Part shown: in pieces, positions 53,172 through 62,904 of the stretch
Layout of the letters: each line of letters opens with the position of its first letter
Position numbering within the stretch: the stretch's first letter is position 1
Assembly (NCBI RefSeq): GCF_002246015.1
Contig: NZ_NOLJ01000002.1
Coordinates: forward strand, 524,449-588,448
Direction of reading: 5' to 3'
From: Nostoc sp. 'Peltigera membranacea cyanobiont' 210A
Lineage (GTDB): Bacteria; Cyanobacteriota; Cyanobacteriia; Cyanobacteriales; Nostocaceae
Length of the DNA stretch: 64,000 nucleotides
Position numbers and translations under genes: made by a program
The notes under the pieces: generated by a model
What the model was told of the DNA's origin: nothing
Seen by the model: the letters and a program-made list of their open reading frames with translations, nothing else
The model's database searches: none

Positions 53172-55151
53172 ATGTCCGCAGTTAGCCTCAGAAAGATGCT
53201 CAACAAAAAAGAGTTGCCATCTCTCCTTCATAACTTAATCTACCAGTTCAACGTTGCCATTGATGTTGAACTGGTAGACGGCACGAAACTGATTAGCATT
53301 GGAGAGCAAACTGTAGAAAACCGTTATCCAATCGAGGTTTCAGGAGAGATCATCGGTTGGGTTGTTGGCGGAGAACAGGCAACTATACTTGCAAATTTGC
53401 TCTCATTTCTGGCAAAGCAGGAAGCTGAGAAGAAAATACTCGCCATAGAATTGCTGGAGCGATACCAGGAAATTGATTTGTTTGACGATATCTCAACTAA
53501 ACTCACAACAAGTTTAGATACGCGACAGATTGCCCAACTTGTGCTTCAGGAATTGAGTCAATTAATTGAATCGTCTGCGGGGATGATTCTGCTACTGAGT
53601 CCTGATGCAACTGCGTTTGAAATTATTGCGGAATTTGGAGCCTTTTTTGACCATAATCAGCCGGAACCGGGTAAGGGAATTATCGGCAACATTGTGCAAT
53701 CGAACCGAGCAGAACTTGTCAATGATGTGCAAGCTGATTCTCGATTAGAGGGGCAAAAAAACGTTGCTGCAATGATTTGTGTACCGTTACGAGCCAAAGA
53801 GCGGGTACTAGGAGCGATCGCTATTGGAACCTCCAAAACTGACTCATATAAGGCTGAACACCTGAAACTGGTGAGTATCTTTGCCTCTCAAACAGCGATC
53901 GCCATTGATAAAGCCGTGCTTTACGAGCAAAGCACTCAAGCAGCCCTCCAGGCAAAAGCCCAAACACAGAAACTTCAGCAAGCTCTCCATGAGTTGCAAT
54001 TAGCTCAAACTAAGTTGATCCAAAGCGAAAAAATGTCCAGTTTAGGGCAACTTATTGCCGGAGTTGCCCACGAAATCAACAACCCGGTTAACTTTATTTA
54101 CGGCAATTTAAAGTATGTTGCCGAATATGCCCAAGACTTGTTGCACCTGTTGGAAAAGTATCAGAAATTCCTACCTGTTGCTCCTCCAGAACTGGAATCA
54201 GAGTTAGACAACATAGACCTGGAATTTATTATGCAGGATCTCCCCAAACTGCTAGATTCAATGAAACTGGGCACAAGTCGCATTGTTGAAATTGTCCAAT
54301 CCTTGAAAAACTTCTCCCGCCATGACGAAGCAGAAATGAAAGCCGTTAACATCCACGATGGCATCGATGGAACCTTAATGATTCTTCACCATCGCCTGAA
54401 AGCAGATGCTCATCGTCCGGCAATTGAAATCGTTAAAGACTATGCAACACTTCCTCTGATTGAATGCTACCCCGGACAGTTGAATCAGGTATTTATGAAC
54501 ATCCTGGCAAATGCCATTGATGCTTTGGAAGAAGGTATAGAAAATTCGGGAGTCAGGAGTAGTTCCCAATCCTCAATCCCCAATTCCCAAATCACTATTC
54601 GTACCAAAGTCCTTGACCAACAATGGGTTGTGATTCGCATTGCTGACAACGGCCCAGGAATGAAGGAGGAGGTAATTCGCCGTATTTACGATCCCTTCTT
54701 CACCACGAAAGATATTGGCAAGGGAACCGGGTTAGGCATGGCAATCAGCTACCAAATTGTTGTAGACAAGCATGGGGGAATGCTCAAATGTCGTTCTCAA
54801 CCAGGTGAAGGGACAGAATTTTGGATTCAGATTCCGTTAAATTGTGCATTTGCAGAAGCTACTGAAGAACAGAATTGCGCTTCTGCCTCGTCAACTCACA
54901 CCACAGAATTATCTCATATTCCCGATATCGACGGCTTCATTCCATCAACAGTTCCAATGCTCAAACCGACAGATTTGCTGATCCGCCACACTCAATTGAT
55001 CCAGCGACTTTCACAGCACAGTCCAGATGTGGAAGCTGCATCACCCGATCAACTTTATCAGATGTTTCAACACCACCCAATTTCGTTAAAGCTTTACGCC
55101 ACTTTGTTGTCTTGGTTCTGTTGTTCTAACCCTACCCAAATACGCCGCTAA
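53172..55151 (+). CDS. GAF-domain sensor histidine kinase
   Basis: A 659-residue soluble kinase. The N-terminus (MSAVSLRKMLNKKELPSLL.., ISIGEQTVENRYPIEVSGEI) is a small sensory region. A GAF domain spans about 100-250 (ISTKLTTSLDTRQIAQLVLQ, GKGIIGNIVQSNRAELVNDV, AAMICVPLRAKERVLGAIAI). A coiled coil leads to the H-box AGVAHEINNPVNFIYGN and ATPase boxes NQVFMNILANAIDAL, DNGPG and GTGLGMAISYQ. A low-complexity insert (SGVRSSSQSSIPNSQ) lies in the ATPase domain. The C-terminal 110 residues are unique. The hybrid kinase starts 13 nt downstream. Confidence 0.92.
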   Translation: MSAVSLRKMLNKKELPSLLHNLIYQFNVAIDVELVDGTKLISIGEQTVENRYPIEVSGEIIGWVVGGEQATILANLLSFLAKQEAEKKILAIELLERYQEIDLFDDISTKLTTSLDTRQIAQLVLQELSQLIESSAGMILLLSPDATAFEIIAEFGAFFDHNQPEPGKGIIGNIVQSNRAELVNDVQADSRLEGQKNVAAMICVPLRAKERVLGAIAIGTSKTDSYKAEHLKLVSIFASQTAIAIDKAVLYEQSTQAALQAKAQTQKLQQALHELQLAQTKLIQSEKMSSLGQLIAGVAHEINNPVNFIYGNLKYVAEYAQDLLHLLEKYQKFLPVAPPELESELDNIDLEFIMQDLPKLLDSMKLGTSRIVEIVQSLKNFSRHDEAEMKAVNIHDGIDGTLMILHHRLKADAHRPAIEIVKDYATLPLIECYPGQLNQVFMNILANAIDALEEGIENSGVRSSSQSSIPNSQITIRTKVLDQQWVVIRIADNGPGMKEEVIRRIYDPFFTTKDIGKGTGLGMAISYQIVVDKHGGMLKCRSQPGEGTEFWIQIPLNCAFAEATEEQNCASASSTHTTELSHIPDIDGFIPSTVPMLKPTDLLIRHTQLIQRLSQHSPDVEAASPDQLYQMFQHHPISLKLYATLLSWFCCSNPTQIRR

Positions 55152-55164
55152 AGAAAGCTCAACC

Positions 55165-58100
55165 ATGTTTAACCAACTTGATGAATACAACAGTCACCTA
55201 TTTGAACTATGTCCTGTTGGGCTAGCACTATGCCGAACAGATGGAACAGTAATTAACATCAACCCCGCCTATGCTGCCATTTTGGGGCGTACTGTTCCAG
55301 AAACCCTGAATCTGGGTGATCGCCAGATTACTCCTGAAAAGTATGCCGTCACTGACCAAGCTACCCTAGAGAAACTAGAGCAAACTGGTCGCTACGGCCC
55401 ATTTGAAAGGGAGTTAATCCACAAAGACGGGCATCTGGTTCCGGTGAGGATTTCTGGACAGATGATTGAGAAAGATGGAGAGCGACTGATCTGGTGTAGT
55501 GTAGAGGACATCAGCTACCTTCGACGCGTCCAGCAGGAACGCCAAGATACCGAACAAATACTGAAACAGAGTGAAGCCCGATACCGTTCTCTGGTGACAG
55601 CTAATACACAAATTGTCTGGGTAAGCACACCAGAGGGAATTTGCTTTGAACTGGCAAGCTGGATAGCCTATACAGGTCAAAGTCTAGCTGAAGCTGAGAA
55701 TGGGGGCTGGATTGATGCCGTTCATCCTGACGATCGCGCCTATACCGGAGAAGTCTGGAGTGCTGCCGTGGCAAACCTGAGTATGTATCAAATCGAATAC
55801 CGAATTCGTGACAAGGATGGCAACTATCGCTACTTTTGGGTCTGGGGTGCGCCCGTTATAGAAGAAGATGGCAGCGTCCAGGAGTGGATTGGCACCTGCA
55901 CCGATATTCACGATCGCAAGCTGGCAGAAGCCGAAAATCAGCGTCTTAAAGAACGATATCGCTCTTTAGTAACTGCTACTTCACAGATCATTTGGGGAGC
56001 TACCCCGGAAGGACTGGGAATAAGCAGTGAAATGCTTACCTGGATGGACTATACAGGGCAGAGCGAAGCTGAAGTTGAAGGGTGGGGCTGGATTGATCAA
56101 ATTCACCCCGATGACCGTGCCAGTTCCACAGAAGCTTGGAATACTGCTGTGGCAAACGGAGGTATCTACCAAACTGAATATCAGCTGCGTAGCAAGGATG
56201 GCACATACCGCTACTTTTTTGTCTGTGGTGCCCCCGTCCTAGAAAAAGACGGCAGTATTCGAGAATGGATTGGCACATGTACTGATATTCACGATCGCAA
56301 GCAGGCAGAAGCTGAAAATCAACGTTTATTTGATATGTTGAATCATTCCAGCGATGCCATCATTGTCCGCGACATGAGCGACAAAATCTATCACTGGAAT
56401 CAGGGTGCTGAAAGGCTTTACGGTTGGACGCGTGAGGAAGTGAAAGACCAATACATTCACGCATTTCTAAAATCAACCTTTCCAAAACCTTTAGAAGAAA
56501 TTCTATCAGAGTTTCTACGGGAGGGCACTTGGGAAGGAGAACTGGAACACATCACGCGCGATGGCAGACAGATCGCCGTTCAGAGCCGCTGGACTTTGCA
56601 ACGAGATTTATCCGGTCAACCCTGCGCCATGCTAGAAATCAATACTGACATCACTGCCCGTAAACAAGCAGAAATCGCTCTGCGGCAACTGAATCAAGAA
56701 CTGGAAGCCAGAGTTGTCGAGCGGACGGCTGCCTTGCAAAATACCTTAGCAGAAGCGCAGGGGTTAAATGCCATTTTAAATAACTTAGCAGATGGTTTGT
56801 TGGTGGCAGACACCACAGGACAAATCACCCACTTCAATCCTGCTTTTTTAAGTATGTACGGATTGACAGCTACCGCCCTCAACGGTCACTACCGAGAATT
56901 GCCGATATCTGGTTTAGCAGACCTGGTTACACGAACTCAGTCCCATCCCAAAGAGGTGTTCTCTGCCGAAGTTGCACTGACAAAGGAACGCATTGGTCAG
57001 GCAGTAGCAACCGCCATTTTCAAAAAGGCGGCAGCTAATGAACCTGATACCTGCTTCGGTTCAGCACTACTGATTCGAGATGTGACGGCAGAAAAGGAAA
57101 TCGACCAGATGAAGACCGATTTCATCTCAACAGTTTCCCACGAACTGCGGACGCCACTGACTTCTGTCCTCGGCTTTGCGTCCATCATTCAAGAAAAGCT
57201 GGAAACCGATGTGTTCCCAATGATTTCTACCGAAGACCGTAAGCTTCAGAAAACGATTAAGCGGGTGGCTGACAATCTCAACATTATTGTGTCGGAAGCA
57301 GAACGGCTCACGTCTTTGATTAATGATGTCCTGGACATCGCCAAGATGGAAGCAGGTAAGGTGGAATGGCAGATGCAGCCGATCGATCCCAGTGAATTAC
57401 TCGATTGGGCAAGCAATTCTACCGCCGGGTTATTTGAAACCAATGGCTTGCAGTTGGTGTGCGAGATTGAACCAGGACTGCCTCAGATAGTAGGCGATCG
57501 CAATCGTCTATTGCAAGTTTTAATCAACCTGATTTCTAATGCCGTTAAATTTACCGAATCTGGTTGTGTCACCTGTCGCGTCAAACAAGGAAATGACGGT
57601 GTTTGCATCAGCGTCATTGATACGGGTATTGGGATTGCACCTGAAGACCAGCCGAAAGTATTCGAGAAATTCCGCCAAGTTGGCGACACCCTCACCGACA
57701 AACCCAAGGGCACTGGTTTAGGACTGCCCATCTGTAAACAAATTGTCGATCATCACGGCGGTAGAATCTGGGTTGAGAGTGAACCAGGGAACGGCAGCGT
57801 ATTCTCGTTCATCATTCCCACCTACGCCAGCGATCAAAAAACCACTGCTAATCTGAATTTGGATACGCTAGTCAAACAACTCAAAGAACACGTCATCACC
57901 AAAAACACTGTGCTGAACCAAAACCGTAAAACCATTTTGGTTGTAGATGATGACGCTAACATTCGGGAACTGCTCCGCCAACAACTGGAAAACGAAGGCT
58001 ACAATGTTCGCGAAGGAAAAGACGGCATGGATGCAATTCATCAAATCAAAACAGCCCGTCCCGATCTGATTCTCTTGGACGTGATGATGCCCCAAATTAA

Positions 58101-58536
58101 CGGCTTTGATGTGGCAGCAGTTCTCAAAAATGATCCCCAGACCGCAGACATTCCAATTATCATTCTGTCAATTATTGAAAACAAAGAACGGGGCTACCAC
58201 ATTGGCATCGATCGCTATCTTACCAAGCCCATTGATACAGAAAAACTCCTCAACGAAATTGGCTCACTGCTTTACCAAGGCACTTCTAGTAAAAAGGTAT
58301 TGGTTGTAGATAAAAATGCATCAGCCTTAAAAACGCTATCAGATGTACTGCAAACTCAGGGATACAGCGTGATTGAAGCCTCCAATCCGCAAGAATGCAT
58401 TTATAAAGCCTTGTCAGCCAAACCTGACATGATCATCATCGATTCTATCTTCTCTCAAGAAGCCGATTTGGTGAAAACCCTCCGGTTTGAGAAGGAGTTG
58501 GAAAATGTATTTTTTATTATGCTGTCAGAACAGTAA
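55165..58536 (+). CDS. Hybrid histidine kinase, five PAS, HisKA-HATPase, two REC
   Basis: A 1123-residue soluble protein. Five PAS domains: about 1-120, 140-250 and 270-380 (a closely related pair, each with RYRSLVTA.. and EWIGTCTDIHDRK), 390-500, and 530-640. The HisKA box is FISTVSHELRTPLTSVLGF, then ATPase boxes NLISNAVKFT, DTGIGIAPEDQ and GTGLGLPICKQ. REC1 (about 925-1040) is complete: VVDDDANIREL, LILLDVMMPQINGFD, YLTKPID. REC2 (about 1048-1123) has VVDKNAS in place of Asp-Asp and stops at FFIMLSEQ, before the conserved Lys, so it is truncated and probably not phosphorylated normally. In operon with the GAF kinase. Confidence 0.93.
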   Translation: MFNQLDEYNSHLFELCPVGLALCRTDGTVININPAYAAILGRTVPETLNLGDRQITPEKYAVTDQATLEKLEQTGRYGPFERELIHKDGHLVPVRISGQMIEKDGERLIWCSVEDISYLRRVQQERQDTEQILKQSEARYRSLVTANTQIVWVSTPEGICFELASWIAYTGQSLAEAENGGWIDAVHPDDRAYTGEVWSAAVANLSMYQIEYRIRDKDGNYRYFWVWGAPVIEEDGSVQEWIGTCTDIHDRKLAEAENQRLKERYRSLVTATSQIIWGATPEGLGISSEMLTWMDYTGQSEAEVEGWGWIDQIHPDDRASSTEAWNTAVANGGIYQTEYQLRSKDGTYRYFFVCGAPVLEKDGSIREWIGTCTDIHDRKQAEAENQRLFDMLNHSSDAIIVRDMSDKIYHWNQGAERLYGWTREEVKDQYIHAFLKSTFPKPLEEILSEFLREGTWEGELEHITRDGRQIAVQSRWTLQRDLSGQPCAMLEINTDITARKQAEIALRQLNQELEARVVERTAALQNTLAEAQGLNAILNNLADGLLVADTTGQITHFNPAFLSMYGLTATALNGHYRELPISGLADLVTRTQSHPKEVFSAEVALTKERIGQAVATAIFKKAAANEPDTCFGSALLIRDVTAEKEIDQMKTDFISTVSHELRTPLTSVLGFASIIQEKLETDVFPMISTEDRKLQKTIKRVADNLNIIVSEAERLTSLINDVLDIAKMEAGKVEWQMQPIDPSELLDWASNSTAGLFETNGLQLVCEIEPGLPQIVGDRNRLLQVLINLISNAVKFTESGCVTCRVKQGNDGVCISVIDTGIGIAPEDQPKVFEKFRQVGDTLTDKPKGTGLGLPICKQIVDHHGGRIWVESEPGNGSVFSFIIPTYASDQKTTANLNLDTLVKQLKEHVITKNTVLNQNRKTILVVDDDANIRELLRQQLENEGYNVREGKDGMDAIHQIKTARPDLILLDVMMPQINGFDVAAVLKNDPQTADIPIIILSIIENKERGYHIGIDRYLTKPIDTEKLLNEIGSLLYQGTSSKKVLVVDKNASALKTLSDVLQTQGYSVIEASNPQECIYKALSAKPDMIIIDSIFSQEADLVKTLRFEKELENVFFIMLSEQ

Positions 58537-58555
58537 TCGCTGGTGCTGGGGACTG

Positions 58556-58655
58556 GTAAGGAATTCTTCTAATCCCCAATCCCTAATTCCCAATCCCTAA
58601 TCACTAATTCCTAATCCCCAGTCCCCAATCCCCAATCCCCAATCCCCCCAATCCC
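58556..58655. repeat. CCCCAATC minisatellite
   Basis: Tandem degenerate units (CCCCAATCCCTAATTCCC..) fill the gap between the hybrid kinase and the CheY-like gene. They are typical heterocyst-former short tandem repeats. Confidence 0.7.
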
Positions 58656-58656
58656 T

Positions 58657-59046
58657 ATGACCCAGAAAATTCTAATTGTTGATGATGAACCCAATATCTT
58701 GATTTTGATGGAACAAGCCTTAGAAGCATTAGAGGACGAAGGTGTTGAACTTCTAACTGCTAGAAATGGAGAAGAAGCTCTCGAAACTATTAAAACTGAA
58801 AAACCAAACCTGGTTTTTCTTGATGTGATGATGCCGAAAATGAATGGTTTGCAAGTCTGCCATATTGTAAAACATGACCTGCAAATGACTGACATCTACA
58901 TCATAATCTTGACAGCTAAGGGACAAGAATTTGATAAACAAAAAGGAATTGAGGTTGGTGCAGACTTATATCTAACTAAACCATTTCGCCCCAAAGAAGT
59001 ACTTGAAAAATCAATGCAGGTGTTGGGTTTTTCAGGAAAACTATGA
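58657..59046 (+). CDS. Single-domain (CheY-like) response regulator
   Basis: A 129-residue receiver domain with no output domain. The acidic pocket is ILIVDDEPNIL, the phospho-acceptor LVFLDVMMPKMNG, Thr in IIILTAKG, and Lys in LYLTKPFRP. All phosphorylation residues are present. It lies 120 nt after the hybrid kinase, separated by a minisatellite, and probably receives phosphate from one of the two kinases upstream. Confidence 0.95.
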   Translation: MTQKILIVDDEPNILILMEQALEALEDEGVELLTARNGEEALETIKTEKPNLVFLDVMMPKMNGLQVCHIVKHDLQMTDIYIIILTAKGQEFDKQKGIEVGADLYLTKPFRPKEVLEKSMQVLGFSGKL

Positions 59047-59462
59047 AAGCTTTTCATCGGTGATCGCAGTACTTGGAAGAATCGGAACAAATCTGGTTAC
59101 GTTTCCTTAATGGATCAACGGTTAACAGTACTCGCTCGAAGGGGTGATAAAGTAGCTACAAAGCAGACTGGATACTAGCCATAGGACGTATACCCTTCTG
59201 AAAATAGGGTAGTTTACTGGGCTTGAGACTCATCAAATCATGAGCTAAATCAGCCTAAAACTCTATTGCACCTACCCATAACTTCTCATACAAACCGATC
59301 TAAAATACACTATGTCTATACTGCGTAGGCGTAGCCGTCCGAAGGCATTGCTGTAATTCCTTGAGACGACCAACATATTTTTATAGTCCCATTTGGCGGG
59401 ATTTACGACCAGCTAAAATAGCACAAGTTTTAATCCACGAATAATTGATTTTTTTCTACATA
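59047..59462. other. Spacer, nothing clear
   Basis: About 415 bp. It contains TGCGTAGGCGTAGCCGTCCG at about 59322, a fragment of a dispersed repeat. No gene or terminator was recognised. Confidence 0.45.
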
Positions 59463-59675
59463 TCATAAACCTGAAACAATACGAACTCCTTTTTTACGCA
59501 TAGTTTCTTTGAGATCCTGATAGAGAGTATCATCACTAACTAGCAAACCATGTTTAGTTTTCGTGTTTACAATTGCATATCTTGGTTCTTTTTCTGAAGG
59601 TGAAGCATTGAATTTTAAGAGTGCCCAATCAGAGTCCTCCCAGAGATATGAAAATTCTTCTAAGTTTGTGTTCAT
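59463..59675 (-). CDS. Small hypothetical protein, 70 aa
   Basis: A 70-residue soluble protein (NTNLEEFSYLWEDSDWALLK, YAIVNTKTKHGLLVSDDTLY, LKETMRKKGVRIVSGL). An AGAGG sequence 8 nt before the ATG at 59675 supports translation. It resembles short cyanobacterial proteins of unknown role; no motif beyond alternating beta/helix pattern. Confidence 0.65.
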   Translation of the reverse strand: MNTNLEEFSYLWEDSDWALLKFNASPSEKEPRYAIVNTKTKHGLLVSDDTLYQDLKETMRKKGVRIVSGL

Positions 59676-60157
59676 ATCAATACCTCTTTTTTTAAACCTA
59701 AATCTTACTTAGCGAAGAAAGGTTTTTACCTTAATTATGGGTAGTTTTCATTACCACTCTTGTATCTTATACGTATCTACGAGCTAAATTTTAGCAAATA
59801 GAATACTACTACCAGCCGATCGACTTAACGTAATTTTAGAAGCAGAGTGTTTGGGATAAGTCACCACTTTAGGAGCATAGAACATCGCCAACTCCCGTAG
59901 TCGGGAACTGGAACAGCTAGAAACCTAGAAGGCATTGAACCTAGTTTTAAGGTTTCAGACAATCTTTATTGGTTCTAAAACCCAAAAAATTGGTCTAATC
60001 TGAAAAGCCTACCCATAAGTAGCTCCCCTGCTTGTTCAATCAGAAGGTAATTCTGGGAAAGCTTAATTTGTGAGAGCGAGAGGCTTTTGCCAGAAGGAAC
60101 TAGAATTAGGAAACACCTAGCTGGGTTCTTCTGACTTTTGAAATTAGGAGTGCATGT
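59676..60157. other. Spacer, nothing clear
   Basis: About 480 bp between divergent genes. CTCCCGTAGTCGGGAACTGG near 59891 has a small hairpin. No gene recognised. TTAGGAGTG just before 60158 is the ribosome-binding site of the next gene. Confidence 0.45.
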
Positions 60158-61252
60158 GTGCCAAAATCCCCTAAATATTTGCTGATTGGATCGACCGAGA
60201 ATTACAGCGGTAAATCTGCAACTGTTCTGGGTTTGTCTCATCAGCTACAGCAAAAAGGTCTGGATATTAGCTACGGTAAACCACTTGGTACGTCTTTCAA
60301 TTCGTCTAGTGGAACCGTAATTGAGGAAGATGTCCAGTTCATCGCTCTTAGCCTCAATTTGCCGGAAAACCGCGTTGCACCTACAATGCTGGCTTTGGAT
60401 GAACCAAATGTGCAAAAGCGCTTGCGAGGGGAAGACAAAACCGATTATCAGCAGTCCTTAATACAGCAATATTTACATAAGTCTCAAGGAGATTTAGTGT
60501 TACTGGAAGGGCCTGGTAATTTGTCTGAAGGCAATTTGTTTGACTTGTCTTTACTGCAAATGGCTGAAGTATTGGATGCTGGTGTGCTGTTAGTAAGCCG
60601 CTATAAATCCTTGCTTTCGGTTGAGGCGCTATTGGCTGCAAAACAGCGTCTGGGCGATCGCTTGATTGGAGCTGTGATCAATGATATCCCTGTCACCGAA
60701 CTAGAAGCAGTTGAAACTCTCTTGCGCCCATTTTTGGAACAGCAGGGGATTCCGGTGCTAGCAATGCTGCCAAACAGCGATTTGCTCCGCAGTGTGAGTG
60801 TTGGCGAACTAGTCAAACAGTTAAAGGCTGATGTTCTCTGTCGCAACGATCGCATGGATTTGTTGGTAGAAAGTCTGGCAATTGGAGCGATGAATGTTAA
60901 TTCAGCTGTGAAATATTTCCGCAAACGCCGGAATATGGCAGTGGTGACAGGAGGCGATCGGGTGGAAATTCAGCAAGCGGCTTTGGAAACTTCTACCCAA
61001 TGTTTAATTCTCACTGGGCAACTACCACCCCCACCGTTCATTCTCAGTCGCGCTGAAGAACTAGAAATACCCATTTTGTCTGTTGACTTAGATACTCTAA
61101 CTACTGTCGGAATTGTTGACCGCACTTTTGGTCAAGTCCGTGTCCACGAGCCGATTAAGGTTCAGTATATTCGTCAGTTGATGTCCGAGCATTTTGACAT
61201 TGACCGCTTGTTATCCAAACTAGGTTTAACTCCCGCAGCGGCATTGTCTTAG
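60158..61252 (+). CDS. BioD-like P-loop/DRTGG-domain protein (phosphotransacetylase family N-terminus)
   Basis: A 364-residue protein with GTG start (VPKSPKYLLIGSTENYSG) preceded by TTAGGAGTG. The N-terminal half is a dethiobiotin-synthetase-type P-loop NTPase (STENYSGKSATVLGL, VLLEGPGNLSEG). The C-terminal half is a DRTGG domain (MNVNSAVKYFRKRRNMAVVT, GGDRVEIQQAALET, CLILTG). This two-domain module forms the N-terminus of long phosphotransacetylases; here it occurs without the Pta catalytic domain, as often in cyanobacteria. A regulatory or nucleotide-sensing role is inferred. Confidence 0.85.
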   Translation: MPKSPKYLLIGSTENYSGKSATVLGLSHQLQQKGLDISYGKPLGTSFNSSSGTVIEEDVQFIALSLNLPENRVAPTMLALDEPNVQKRLRGEDKTDYQQSLIQQYLHKSQGDLVLLEGPGNLSEGNLFDLSLLQMAEVLDAGVLLVSRYKSLLSVEALLAAKQRLGDRLIGAVINDIPVTELEAVETLLRPFLEQQGIPVLAMLPNSDLLRSVSVGELVKQLKADVLCRNDRMDLLVESLAIGAMNVNSAVKYFRKRRNMAVVTGGDRVEIQQAALETSTQCLILTGQLPPPPFILSRAEELEIPILSVDLDTLTTVGIVDRTFGQVRVHEPIKVQYIRQLMSEHFDIDRLLSKLGLTPAAALS

Positions 61253-61299
61253 ATTCATGAGTGTATTGAAGGAGGCAGAAGGCAGGAGACAGAAGGAGT

Positions 61300-61330
61300 A
61301 AATCATCCGGGATCGAATCCCGGATGATTT
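61300..61330. repeat. 14-bp perfect hairpin resembling a tRNA T-arm
   Basis: AAATCATCCGGGAT (61300-61313) pairs with ATCCCGGATGATTT (61317-61330) around CGA. Read as CCGGG-ATCGAAT-CCCGG it has the 5+7+5 shape of a T-arm. No T-run follows, and no remaining tRNA arms were found upstream. Confidence 0.6.
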
Positions 61331-61402
61331 GAAGCTACTGAAGTAAGAATTCAGTGGGATCTTATTAGTGATGGCTATAGAAGTCACTGGAACTAGGAGA
61401 AA

Positions 61403-62314
61403 ATGGATTTAACGGCAATTGATCCCCTGAAACTACCCTCGCTTCCATTGGAGAAAAAAGCTGATCTCCCTGACTGTCCAGCCATCTATTTTGCGATTTC
61501 TGGTTCTGGGGAAATTCTCTACATAGGCAGAACTGCTGATCTTGCACGTCGTTGGATATCACATTATAGATTTAAAGAACTCATTGATTTGGGAAATGTC
61601 AAGTTAGCTTGGCTACAATGCGTAGATCCTTCCATTTTGAAAACTCTTGAGGCCAAGTTGATTTATGCACTCAAGCCAAAGCTAAACGAACAACTGCCAT
61701 CAAGCAATACACTTTTTTCTTATCTTCACAAAGCCAACCAAAGTACAAGCCCGATAAAAATACAAGGTAGCAAATTAGCGCACGCAATCTTAGCGGCTCT
61801 GGTTGACGCACCATGTAGTGGATATGATTTAGCAAAACGATTCGATGGCTCTGTAGGCTTTTTCTGGTCAGCAAGTCACCAGCAGATTTATCGGGAGTTG
61901 ACGAAGCTAGAAGATCAAGGATAGATCAGTTCTGAGTCAATTCTTCAAGCTGGACGACCGGATAAAAGGCTCTACAGCGTTATAGACTTGGGAGAACAGC
62001 ACCTCAAGGAGTGGATTGCTCAACCTTGTGAACCCACACCAATTAAAGATGATTTACTGGTTAAAATTTTTGCTGGCCATATTGTTCCTAAGGAAATTAT
62101 CTTGGCAGAGCTAGAAAATCACCAAAAAGCCCATCAAAAAAAATTGTCTACGTACCATAACTTAGAACAGCGTTACTTTCAGAATCCGCAAGAACTGCCA
62201 GAATCAGGCAAATTTCAGTATTTAACTCTCCTAAATGGCATTAGTTATGAAACACATTGGCTAGCCTGGTGTAACCAAGTAATGGAGTTATTGAACCAAA
62301 GAATCGAAAAATAG
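61403..62314 (+). pseudogene. GIY-YIG::PadR fusion interrupted by in-frame TAG
   Basis: ATG at 61403 after TAGGAGA. Residues 1-115 are a GIY-YIG-type domain (AIYFAISGSGEILYIGRTAD, LARRWISHYRFKELI, LEAKLIYALKPKLNEQLP). From about residue 130 a PadR winged helix begins (KLAHAILAALVDAPCSGYDL, SASHQQIYRELTKLEDQG). A TAG at 61922-61924 stands where PadR proteins have the Trp of QGWI. Reading on in the same frame restores ISSESILQAGRPDKRLYSVI and a full PadR C-terminal helical region to 62314. A single TGG-to-TAG change explains it. The upstream product (173 residues) has GIY-YIG plus half a DNA-binding domain. Confidence 0.8.
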
Positions 62315-62398
62315 TCGCAATGTCTAACTTAAGTTTTCCTCGTATCTACACGCTGTTTGGTAAAATATCTGGGTCGTTTAGTCTGATTATCTCCATCT

Positions 62399-62902
62399 TT
62401 GAGCCAATCAACAGACCTTATTAACCTCGATACATTAGCCCAAGAACTGGCGACAATCCAGCAAACAGGTTCTAAAAGAATTGCCTTGCTAGGTTCTCGT
62501 CACGTCCCGATAACGCATCAGAATCTTATTGAAATGATGACTTATGCCCTAGTTTTATCGGGTAATCGAATCATTACTTCTGGTGCTACAGGTACGAATT
62601 CAGCGGCCATCAAGGGAGCAACGCGGGCTGATGCAAATTTGTTGACGGTGATTCTACCCCAAAGTCTGGAACGCCAGCCTTTAGAATCGCGCCAGCAACT
62701 AGAACAGGTAATGCATCTAGTCGAAAATCCCAGTAATGATAATTTGTCTCTGGCGGAAGCTAGTTATTTGTGCAACAAGGAAATTGTCTCCCGTTGCCAG
62801 CAACTAATCTGCTTTGCGTTTCACGACAGTCGCACCCTGTTACAAACTTGTCAGGATGCAGAAGAACAAAGAAAAGTGGTGACGCTTTTCTACTTTGATT
62901 AG
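62399..62902 (+). CDS. DprA-like Rossmann protein (DNA recombination-mediator-like)
   Basis: A 167-residue protein. The start is taken as TTG at 62399 (SQSTDLINLDTLAQELATIQ), since the only internal ATGs fall inside the conserved region. KRIALLGSRHVPITHQNLIE, ITSGATGTNSAAIKGATRAD and LTVILPQSLERQPLESRQQL form a Rossmann-like fold related to DprA/LOG nucleotide-binding proteins. It is much shorter than true DprA, so a role in DNA uptake is uncertain; cyanobacterial annotations call this group recombination-mediator protein A (from memory). Confidence 0.7.
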   Translation: MSQSTDLINLDTLAQELATIQQTGSKRIALLGSRHVPITHQNLIEMMTYALVLSGNRIITSGATGTNSAAIKGATRADANLLTVILPQSLERQPLESRQQLEQVMHLVENPSNDNLSLAEASYLCNKEIVSRCQQLICFAFHDSRTLLQTCQDAEEQRKVVTLFYFD

Positions 62903-62904
62903 TC

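Noticed and set aside
52970..53185. Short frame before the GAF kinase
   Set aside because: It is composed of dispersed and GGCAGGAGG tandem repeats and overlaps the kinase start.
61300..61330. A complete tRNA gene
   Set aside because: Only a T-arm-like hairpin is present; no acceptor, D or anticodon arms were found upstream.
61922..61924. TAG read as pyrrolysine or other recoding
   Set aside because: No recoding elements are seen and cyanobacteria are not known to use pyrrolysine; a nonsense mutation is simpler.
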